From NCBI GenBank assembly GCA_013397115.1, contig VWZW01006289.1, positions 3,020,234 through 3,084,233 of the forward strand: a DNA stretch of 64,000 nt, written 5' to 3'. Below are positions 50,201 to 62,200 of this stretch, one piece after another. Position numbers and translations under genes: made by a program. The DNA comes from Edolisoma coerulescens. Its lineage: Eukaryota > Chordata > Aves > Passeriformes > Campephagidae. Below the pieces are notes generated by a model. The model was not told the origin of the DNA. It worked only from the letters and a program-made list of their open reading frames with translations, and made no database searches. The stretch's first letter is position 1. Each line of letters begins with the position of its first letter.

Positions 50201-53200
50201 GTTGTTTTGATTATATGCCTACAAGCATATTTTACTCTTTGGTTTTGATAGTTCTGGGAGCTATGAAAGCTCTATCAAGATGTGTTGTCCTATTTGGAAA
50301 TGCTGGTGTCTGTTTTCAGAGCATGTCTGATACCAAAAGCAGTGTCTGCACCACTAAAGAACATTTACACCTCTCTCTCTCTTTTCCTGTAAATACTTTA
50401 ACATGTGCTTGTTGAGATGAAGTTAAAAGGCTTGAGGGTAAATTAAAATCATTACTTCCAGTGTGAATATTCTTTAGAAGTGAAGTGCCTGTGGTGTCAA
50501 TGAGTATAACATTCATACTGCAAAACAATAGATTATATTGCATTTATGACACTGTACAGGTAAGAAATTCTCACTGTAACACTCTAGAGTAGTGCATCTG
50601 TTTAGTGTTGAAATCGTGTTGTTTATAAGAGAAGTAACCATACATTTTGAAAACACCATAAATTAAAATTATGAAATTAGTTCTTAAACTAAATGTTTCT
50701 GAAACTCAAGTTGCATGAAGTGCTTGAAGCTTCTTTGAATGGTGGAATAGCAAGGATTTTATTTTCCAGAGTCCCCAAAACCAGTGTTGCTTAAAGTTAC
50801 ATTGAGAGCAGGACAATCCTTTATTATGAGCTCTTCCCATCCCAATTCAGATTAGTTATCCAAAGCCGTACCTCATAACCTGAAAAAGAGTACTTTATTT
50901 TTCTCAAGAACTGAAATTATTTTCAATTTGCATAATTTCAATTTGCACAAAAAATTCATTTTGCATGGAATTAAAAAAAATTTTCTAGACATTTCCTTTT
51001 TTTGTTCCAGTTCCAATATGAATAACCTCTGCTGCTAAAATGGCCAAGAAACAGTTTAGATTTTGAACTGTAAATGTATAAAAATGTTTTCTGTAGAAAT
51101 CTGTAAAGGGACTTTTAATAAAGCATAGCCAGTGTTTTCTCCCTAAACTTGACATAGTAGTCCATATAGCTGAGGAGTGTGTTAATTCTGAAATCCAAAT
51201 AAAGTAGCTTAAAATATATTATTAAAAATATCACTGCTGATCATTTGTCAGAAACATTAATCTCTAATGGCAATTTGGAATTTTAATGAGCTTCAGGGAA
51301 AAATGGTCTATGATAAATTTAGGAGTTGCTCAGAAATCTTTACGGAGGCTAAGTTGTCAGCTATACAGAGATTCAAAGAAGCTTTTCTCTTGAGAACAAT
51401 CTGCATTTCTTAAGTCAGGAACTAAATACAGAATTACTTTTCTGAAAATCATAAACTACATTTCCTGAAGCATTTACAGTAACCTCTAATTTCACCAAGC
51501 AAAGAAATTTGCGGCTTGCACTGAAAATTGATTCATATGCAATGGATGCTTTAACTTTCAGAAGATGTTCATGATGCCTAGGATTTTAACTGATCGTCCT
51601 TGAAAATAAATTATTAGAAAAAAAATTGAGCCACTTTTGTGAAGAAGTCAAATAGGGAGAACTGATAGACTGCTCATAAAAACCTGACCAGTCATTTGCA
51701 GCTGGAATGCAGCTGGAACACTTTTCTGGAAGCCTCTTTGCTAAGTAGTTTCTGTACATTTGCTTGTTTAGCCTTGAAGAAGAGCTTTGTGCTGTTTTGG
51801 TTGCTTGCTTGCTTTTGCCTTGCAGTGTCTGCTCAAACTCTGCTTCTAAGTTGCTGTCAATAGGATTTACTATTTTACGAATCTTGATCAGCTATTTGTC
51901 ATATACTGTGATTCTTCCTACCGCCTGGATAATTATCATGATGTAGCTTGGCCTCTGACAGTAAATAATTCTCTCATCAGAACTGAATTGCAACAGGTGA
52001 AAAAAAAAAGCAAGTGAACTTGGAAAAGCTCTGCTTGTCCAACTTACTTTTCTTATTTCCTCTGCAGGACTTTTATCTTAGTCAGATCCAAATGCTAATA
52101 CCCTAAAGCATTTATGTGAAAAACTATATACTAGTCTGTTTTTGCCAGACACATATTTCTTGGTAGAACTTTTTGAGTGAAAGTATTTGCATTTGTCTGC
52201 TACAGCAACTAAATCATAATTCTCTCTTTGTTTTTATTAGTTAAAGCTTCATTCCATTGAGTAAATATGTAATTACAGTAATGGCCCATAAAATATGTTT
52301 CTCAGGAAAGGATGATATTGTCTTCAAGAACATCCATTGTATTGTATTTTATGGAAGAAAACCTCACTCTTGCCCAATTTCTGTGGACCTGATGACCAGG
52401 TCTTCATTCAAAGCAGCTCATTACCTTCAATCCAAAACAGGGCTTTTTTTAGCCCTATTAAAGAGAGGAGGAGATGGAGGTGAATTGTGATTTAGAGGTT
52501 GGAGAGAAGAAGCAAGTGATGGAGCTGTAAGAATGTGGAATGTGACAGAGAAGTGCAAGAGGAACAGTGGATAACTAGGCACAGATTTGGTGCAAGTAGA
52601 AAGAAGAAATTAGTATAGAGGATAAACATATTATGAGTATTCAAGTTGATTTTTGATCTATCCATAGTAAAGATAAAATTATCTATATAAAGGGATGGCA
52701 TGGGGTTTTTTTGTAAAAGAAGTAGTTGATTTTAGTAAAATTTAGTATCTTGTTTTCTATCCAGACTTGAGAAATGCAAATATCTAGCCCTTAATTTATA
52801 ACTTAGTTCTTCATAATTTTATACTAAATCTATTTTATTTTACTGTTTCAGTCTCTAGCAGTAGTATTTCCTCCTTATGACCTAAAAGGAGAAGAGTGGA
52901 GTAAGCATTAACTATTTTTCCCCATCCTCTTCTGTAGGAGAGAGGAAGCAATGCACTGCCTAACTTCTGTTTTTTTAACCTCAGACGTAACTTTGTCTGG
53001 TTTGATTCAATAGACTTATGGGGTTTGTGCACTTTTTAGGTTACCCAGTGGAAGTCAAGACTTGAGTAGGTGTAAAAAATGTTTCATTGCTTTCATATTC
53101 TTGGGTACAGATAGTGGTCATCTGTCTTCCATTTTTGGTCTGTCTTTTTATTTGCTGTATAATAATTATGCTGACCCCATCTAAACCTATCTTAGTTGAT

Positions 53201-56200
53201 TTAGGAACTTGAATTGCCTTAGTTCTGAGTCATTTTGTTTTGTTCCTTCCTTCTTCTGTATTTAGAGCAAATGCCTGTTGATATCAATAAAATATAATTA
53301 ATTAAAAACTCTAGTACTTGAACTTCCTACAGATATGTGAGCTTGAGGCAAACTACTCTTTTCAGCATCTTAAATATTTATAGATATTATTTGCATGTCA
53401 AAATGACTCCTGAGTTCTCTGTTCTTGAGATACTAATTTATTAGGCAGCTAATGTAGAAAACATTAAAAAGCGGTATCACACTTGCCTGTCTGTTAGTTC
53501 TATATAATTCTATATTGATTTTTACATTATTTATATTTTTTCATATCCTAGAATATTAGATTTTATAAAAAATGAAGACTTTTCTTTTCCTTTCCAGTAC
53601 CTATACTGGCTTGTGGTGGTGATGACTGCAAAATAAGTTTGTTTATTCAGCAGAATGGGCAGGTAATTACAATTTTTCTCTTGCTCTGAGTATTACTCAG
53701 TTCTTCTGCTTCTTTTCAAATGTGCTGTTGATTTTTTTCAAGTTCTTCAGTAAGTCCTATCTGTCTCTACATAGCCATCACATACAACCACCTCTTTTCA
53801 AATAGTTCATGCATTTTTCTAGGTATTGATGAAATGCACATACAGAATATTGAAGTTTAATTCAGCGCATGAAAGTGTTAATTTTTCTTGGTTTTTTTTT
53901 CCCTCTGTGAAGATAGCCTGTGTTTCTATTCCCACTGATACAAAATAGCTGCAACTATCCTTTATGAAGTATCCAGGCATTGAGTTGTTCGTATGGAAAT
54001 TATGTTACTTTCATTCTATAAATTCTTATAATAAAACTGTTATGACTTCTGAGGAATTTTATGTTTGTTGCTAAGTGTGCCCTTTATGCTTGAATGCTTT
54101 TGAACATCAAAAAAAAAGTATTTTTAGGAGTATCTGATCTTCTAAAAGCACACACATTTTTCATGTGTTATTTGGAAGCTGGCAATTTCTAGTTTTTCAT
54201 ACAGATAAATATTCCTTTTGAGCAGTAGAAAAACGTTATGTCCTCTCTTGCATCTGTTCAGAAGTTTTGTTAGATTCTAAAGCATGTGTTGAATGACTGT
54301 TTTCCAAAACATAACTCAGTATCACTTGTTTCTTTTTCTCACTCCCTTAAAAAAACCCTTCAAACCACAAACACTCCCAGTGCACCAGTGAAGCTACCAT
54401 TTAGAATCCCCCTTTGAAACTGGCATATGTTGAACCACTTAGTCTTCTGGATTTACTTGGACGCACTCCCTTTGGGGATTAAAGAATAGATACTCCTTTC
54501 TTCTTTTTTTTGAGAGAGATAAAAGCTACTTTATAGCTAATTTTGCCAGTTTGTGCTGCCATGTACAATATTAAGATTTTTTGGTTGCTGTTGTTGTCAA
54601 TAAAATAAGTACTTCGTCCTTTTCTTCTATATTTAATGATTTCTTGACCACTCAGCAGAAAAGCAGGGTGCTTGGTTAGATTTTTAGTTTTCTTTTTTCC
54701 TGTGTAGCTTGTGAGTTAAGTCAGTTTAATGAATTCTCTGGGAATTAGCAATGGCAGAATGCCACTGTGCTGAAGAAAGACTTTTATCTCAGGGACTGTG
54801 CAGTTGGTTTTTCTCATTCAGAGTTTGAAACTTGTTTTCTTGTATGATTCAGATTAACGAATTACATACGGTTTGCCAAAAATGTTCAGACATACGTGAC
54901 TTATTTTGCCCATTGTTGGCCAAACTTTCTAGTATTACAATAGTCTGCCATTCTTAAAGGCAGTCAGTCTGTGGAGGGTAAAGGAAGGTAACTTGAATAA
55001 ACAACTTCCCTCTTCAGCTTCATAAGCAAGTTTGTGCTGTCTTTTTTTGGAGGTAGGAAACTTTATTTATACAAGGGGTGAGCAATTTTGTTTTGCATGT
55101 GTTATTTTTCACACCTTCAATTTCAGAAAGTATTTTCACCAGCTGTTGTGGCAGAGTTAGTGTTCAGAATTTGTCTTAAATGAGGTGGGACTTCTTGTTT
55201 GGTGTCTATCTTAATTTTCCAGAACATCTCTTTTAGCTGAGTGGACTGGGCAGGCCTCAAAGAGAAGAGCCCATATAGTGCTTTACAACTATTAACAGAA
55301 TTAAAACATCCTTGCCAGCCTTCTGATATGAATTCCTGCCTAGCTGCTAAAGGGAGATTCTCCTTCATCAGGTTTTCTCAGATCTACTGAGGTCTTTTTT
55401 ATGGCTTCTTAGTAGTATTAAAGGTATTTGAAGGAAGTGTTGCTATAGCCCTGCCATTTTTTACTGGAACTTGGCATAGGAGAACGATAGGAATCTTAGC
55501 TCCTGTGTCATTCCCTTACCGACAAGGGCCTTTAGCTCTGTTCTGTTAATTGTGACTCTTGTAAGCCACTTCCTTTGGTTAACATCCTCTAAAAGCTTGT
55601 ATGAATCCAAAGGTAGAACATACGTTCACAACAGGGCATTCTAATGAAACTTAAAGGGCACTGTTTGAGGAAGGATGAGGCATCTTTACTTAGCTAATTC
55701 AGGCTACCTTTTGGTAAACTCATTAATTTTGCAGTCGGAATGTATTTATTCATTAAAAACTGCTTGGTTTTTAAATGTGAGTGGGCACGCTTTACGTCAT
55801 TTGAGACTCCCTACCCATAGATCCCTTACTGTGTTAAGTAGAGAGAAAATGAACTCTTTGCTTTTCTGACTTGTTGGAGGAGGGAATTGATTTATAAAAA
55901 TATCCAGGGAAAAATCTTTCAGAAACCATAACATGTCTTCTTGCTTGAGATATACCATCTACGGATGTGGCCTGTGGAGGGCAAGCAAGTAAACCAGTGG
56001 ATTAAATTAGAGCTTTAAACCAAAACATTTCTACATTGAGCTTTGTTTCTCTGAGAAGATGGGGATCTGTGTGTTTTGGGTTCCACCCAAATAGTTTGGC
56101 CTAGTTGAGAAGTATAATAGGGGAATGAATCAAAGGTAATTCAGGCTCTTTCTAACCTGTTGAGATTACCAGCTGCATAGAGGAGGGATATCACCTCTAG

Positions 56201-59200
56201 TGTCTGCTGGAGAAAAAATGAGAAGACTTGGACCACTATTGCCAAATTTACCAAACTGCTACTAGCCTGGTCCTGAAAGAGGTGTACCCGAAGTGTGGGC
56301 AGGATTAGTTGTGCAGAGTGTGCTGGGCATGTCCACAGCTTCATTAGCTGTGCCATCTACAGAACAGCTTTATTCTTTGCTTAAAAGAAAAGAGACCAGA
56401 TTGCTACTAAGCAACAATGTTCAGAGATTAGGTAAGAGGCATGGGAAAGCCTGTGAAGTGGAGTCAGACCAGGAGGTTTTGTTAGATTTAACTGTTAGTA
56501 CTGTAACTTATGTATCCAGTGAGGACCAAATGGAAACTGAAACAGAGAAGAAATATGAGACTATAAAAACAAAATCTGTAAAAAAGAGAATGACAGCTCA
56601 AAATACTGGTGTATGTATAACCTTGACAATAGTAAAGACTTTGACTGAATCACCTAAAAATAATGGCCATGTGCATCTGCACGAACCTTTATATTGATTC
56701 AATTTTAGAACTGAACATCTGTACATCAGTAGTGCCTAAAAACCTGTTTGGGAACTGACTTCAAAATCTGGGGTGGTATTAATAATCTCAAAGTAATTAG
56801 TTTTACTCTTTTAAGAGAAAACAAATGGCTGCTTTTCTTAATATCTCTTTGATGTAAGATGAGGAGGGTAATTAAAAAAACCCCACACCACAACACCTTG
56901 AAATTAGAAAAAGGAAAATTATTAGATGTGTGTTTAGATTAATATTAGCGTCAAGTTTCCGGAGATATACACACTGTTTAGCATAAAATGAACCATAAAA
57001 GAGAAGGATGTTAGCAACAGTTCAGCCTGAACTAATCTTTCAGTTGGAAATAAACTTACCAACTAACCTTGATGATCATAAAGTACAGAGCATTTTGTCA
57101 AAGATCATATAAATGAATGAATAAATATGTGTTTTATTTATTATCTGAAATATCAATTGCTAAAGATTTTTTTTGTGTATTGCCAGAAGCATGTTGTCTT
57201 CAGAAAAGTCTTTAGGTTGCTGTTTCATCTCACTTCCTGGACTGTTGCTTTCTGCCTTTGCACATAACCTGGTGGGTGTTTAACATAAACATCTGTCTGG
57301 AATGCCCCATCTGGAAGTGCCAGTGAGTGCAGAAGTGACCAGCCAAATGAGGCTTAGGTGGCTCTGAGAGCACAATCTTAAGACCTAAACTTTCTGATTT
57401 GGAAGTATCTGATCAGCTCTTCTGGCCACATGTCTCATACATAGATTGTTCTGTAATTTTAGGGACATTTTACAAGGGCATGTAGTTACAGGAGAAGGAG
57501 CAATGGCTTCAAACTGAAAGAGGGTAGGTTTAGAGTAGATATTAGGAAGAAAATCTTTACTGTGGGGGTGGTGAGGCACTGGAACAAGTTGCCCAGAGAA
57601 GTTGTGGATGCCTCATCCCTGGAACAGCTTGAGGCTGGGTTGGATGGGGCTTTGAGTAACCTGGTCTAGTGGAAGGTGTCCCTGCTCATGGCTGGGGAGG
57701 GTGGATGTAGATGATCTTTAATGTCCTTTCCAAACGAAACCATTCTATGATTGTGTGACTGCAACTGTATGACAAGGAGAAGGAGAGTAACATTGATGGG
57801 AAGGGGGTTTTGGAGAATATCAGAAATTCTGGGTCAAAGAGAGAGGCACCAGTTTCTGAGTATGAGTTTTTTCATAGTCACAGATTTTTCCTTTGAGTGA
57901 GTTACTAGTGTTCACCATCTCTTGTGAAGTTGAAGACAGATTTTGTGAAAGAGCAATAACACAATGAGAAAGGCTTTTTAACTTGTGCTGATAGCAGAGG
58001 CTATCATTTAATCATAGCTCTTAGTAGGCCTAGGTAAGGAATTTAGTAGAATATAATGCCAGAAATAATGTGATAGTTATTCATACTAAACTACAGTAGC
58101 GTTTTAACTGTAACAGTTACTTCAGACATTTTAAGTCAATTTGGATTAAAAAAATGTTGTGGGCTTTTTCTGGGCAAAGAAAAGCAGAAATGGTTTAAAT
58201 GCTAAGTAAGGAGTAAATACTTGAATGAAAATAAAACAGTAATATTACATGTGTTATGAATGAAAATAAATTACTAGTGAAAGTTCTTAAAAGGGAATCC
58301 AGACAGTGTTTGTATTCCTTTGTTCCTAAGCCCGTGTTCATGCAGAGTTTTCCATCAGTAGTTCTTGATGTATAGCTTCCTTCAAAACTTTGTCAATAAA
58401 CTTAAGAAACATAGGGAATATTTCCAGTACCATAACTGATTCTTATTATTCATATTCTATTACAAATTTATTCTTGAAATTATTTCAAAGCATTTACTCT
58501 TCTTTTTATACTTGATTTTGCCTGTATTCCTTTTCTTCATTGTCTGCAGTTGCATCTACTTCACGCAAATACGAGAAATTACTCGTCGCATCACACCTGC
58601 ATTATGTTATTCTTTGTGTAGCACAGTAACTGTGATAAACTTTAAAAAAATTTCAACTGTATCATAGAGAGACTGTAGCCTCTTGAAGGTGTGCACCTTA
58701 AATTCATGTCCTTTCCTGCTTATATATGGGAAATTCCATAATGTTACATGTGCTTGTCCAGTGGTGACAAAACCAAAAAGGCTTATCTAGAATCTTTGTG
58801 TAAATTACAATCCTTGGTAGCAGCTTATTTTTTTTCCCTGTTTCAAATATTAGAAGCTGTAAATATGAAATACTTGAAAAAATAAAGCTTATTGCTGATA
58901 TGTGCATGGTAATTAGGTGCATTTCTGTGATGTCACGTGAGTTTTTATTCAGTTTCAGAAAACTTTAATACTCCCTGGCCATGAAGATTGGATAAGAGGC
59001 GTTGAGTGGGCAGTCTGTGGTCAGTATGAAGGATAAATAAAGTTGAATTCTGGTTTAATGACAATACTAGTTTTTTACCCCTCCAACAGGCAACCTTGAG
59101 GCAGTGTAGCACCTAAGCTCTTGTGGTTGTGATGTTTATTTTCCTGAGATGGTGGTATTAATATTAAAAATCAAGATGAAACTTTTCATCCTTTTAAAAC

Positions 59201-62200
59201 CTATTTTTCTTGTTTGCCTCAGGTATGTTTACCTGACTCGTACTTAAATGCAAACAAATTGGGGTTTTAGCAACTTGCCCTTTTCAATATACAAATGTCT
59301 GTATCTGAGTGAGGGAGAGTCGACTGCTTTTTCAAAGTGGGGAGGGTAGGGGGAAACAGTATGTTTATGTCTTCTTTTCCTGCCCCCCCCCCNNNNNNNN
59401 NNNNNNNNNTTTTTTTTTTTTAATTGGGAAATTAAGAGGAGAACCTTTTCAGACATCAGCTAACCAAATAGTTATTACAATGGCACAAAAAAAATGGAAT
59501 TAGAGGATGCTGCAAGCCTGGAGAAAGAAAAGGAGGAAAGGAGTTCTTGACAAGTATTGAGACTGATAGAATTCCAAAAGCAAAGGCCATAAATAGTAGG
59601 GAAGTATATGTACAACATGTACAATGTTTACCATGTCTTCCACATCGTACAAGAAGGGACATATTCATAGTCAGTGCATTATAAAATAATAGAGAATTTG
59701 AATGGGAAAGTGATTTGATGTTGAAATAAAATAGTGGATATTTTTATACTATGTACAATAGCAAAGATTGGAATAATGCTGTAGGGGCATGTGAGGAAAG
59801 GTGATAAGTTAGTTGTGGCAGTGGTTGCAATGAAAATGTGGCTCTGTTTTTTTTTTTTTCCTTCTTTTTCTGAAAACAAATAGGTGAAGACCTTTTCCTA
59901 GCAAGCTGTTCTCAGGACTGTTTGATAAGAATTTGGAAAGTATGTACAAAATCAAAGCAACTTCCAGAAAGTGAAGATGATTCCATAAAACTGAAAGAGA
60001 ATGTTTTTACTGTTAAAGGTAGGTAACAGCTGCAAAATTCTCTGGCACAACTTTTCACTTGTGTATCTCTTCATGGTTTCAGGGAAGCTGACGAGGTGGT
60101 TACCACCTAGTTTGGTTTGTTTCTTGTTGACTGCATTATTTTTAGCTGTTAGAAAAAGCAGAATTACTGTTTTAAAGTCACGGCTATGGAAAGTTAATGA
60201 TGTATTACAAGAAATGGTAAAGCAGTGAGAGAGCTTAATATCAATGTGTTGTTATTCATATGCATATTCCAAATGCAATATATGGGACACTTATTTGTGG
60301 GAGGGAAGCTGTTGTGCAGAGCTGAGTTTAATAGCTTACCTTTCATTTTCTTTCAAATACAATGAATTAAGAGGTGCTGCTATTATTTAAAGATTAGAAA
60401 CAGAGTGAAAAGAACAGATAAGTATGTGCAGGCTTACTTTATGGTCATTTAACAAGCTGTTTAAGCACGGTAACATCAGATCCTTGCATTGCTGATATTG
60501 TAGGGTAAGTTATTTGGCAACTTAGGTAACATAATGAAGTGTGTATGATGTTATGTGTAAAAAGTGCTCGTGATACTTCCTGCAAATCCTGATTCATTGT
60601 TTGAAGTATCTTAATGCTTGTGTTTTCAGTCATTTGGAGATGCAAATATGCATAAGAGTATGCGTAGTGCCGATTTAGAGCATTTACTTCAACGCTGCTT
60701 GAGAGTTCTCCAGGAGTTCTGAGAGACCTCTCTGAGGCAATACACTGACCTGTGACCATCAGTCTGGTTCTCAGGGCTTGTGGCAAAGTAGGATTTCAAG
60801 GAGCTGTTCAGTGTCAGTAAGCTTTTGAGATACTGGTAGATGTTGAAAGCAGTTGATTTTTTTTTACTAATGATAGCAGAAATGACCTGGTCTTTCTTGG
60901 CTTTTAGAAAGAAATGTGCTTTTCTTTGATTTGTGGTAGATGCTGACATACCATATGCAGTTTCTTTGGAGTCTGTGTTGGCTGGTCATGAAAACTGGGT
61001 ATATGCAGTTCACTGGCAACCTTCATTTTCCAAAGGTAAGAAGATATCAAACACTTATCAGCAATGTTAAATGTCGTACACACAGAGTACAATCACATGT
61101 CTTTTTATTGTGTTTGCATGTTCACTTGTTCCTGTAGACAATGACAGTCTTTAAATTCTGAAAATAATGTTTTATGAGTAAACAGATATTGCCTTGTACT
61201 CCTGTTTTCTTTAAGGAATGAAATTAAATAACTGAGCTTTATTGTAATTGATTTGTGGCTTATGGTGTACAGATTAGTTTAATTAATCAGTATGAATTAA
61301 TAGCTCTAATAGGTTACCTTGATACATGTTTTTGAAATGTCTGTTCATCAGAAGGTAAGCATTACCTCAAGAGCACTCCTTTCTTTTTAATGGGGTAGAT
61401 TCCTGGAGTATCAGTTTTCTCCAGCATGTAACTTTAAAGCATTAATGCAGACTCCCGTTGAAACAATGTTATTTATAGTTTAATTTTGCATTTTGCTCTA
61501 GTATTTATCTTTCTTTTGAAATCCTTAAATTCTGACAGCCTTGTTTGCAGTACTGATTTGGTGTTATGTGTCTGCCTGGCATATAAGGGAAGGAGATTCT
61601 TGATTTGGCATTGCACAATCGGAACACCCTTGAATATTTGTACTGGCAAAGGTGTCTTTTGTTCTAATATATATTTTAGAGTTACTGGTGGCAGGTATCT
61701 TCAGCAGTACGAAGGGCAGCTTTGCTGGTGCATATACAACACTTGAACAGCAGTGTCATTAGAATGTCAAAATACATGTAGTGAAAGACACAGGTCTTGC
61801 TTTAAAAATATTGATTTAGTTATCTGGTCCTTAAACTTTTCTTTTTTTCTAGATCAGACACCACTAAAAGATTTAGCCTTTTAGAGCAAGGTTTAGGTAC
61901 AATATAGGCCTGTCAGCCTTGCACTGCAATCTGAAAACTGTCCTGTTAGACCATGAAGTTTTCCAGGTGCTTCTGCATATGTGAAGCCGCTTGTGTTCTG
62001 TGGCCTGTCCAATGCTGGGTTCCCCAAAATAGATTTCCACTAGAGGCAAACTGATCTGAGAGACATATTCTCAGTGCAGAAGGTAAGGTGGGAGGTCTTT
62101 TGCTAACATGTCACCTCATGAGATGCCCACCAACATCTCTATTATCAAGAAGAATTAAGTTGTTTTTGTGCAGGTTTCACAGCCGGGTGATGAACCAGCT

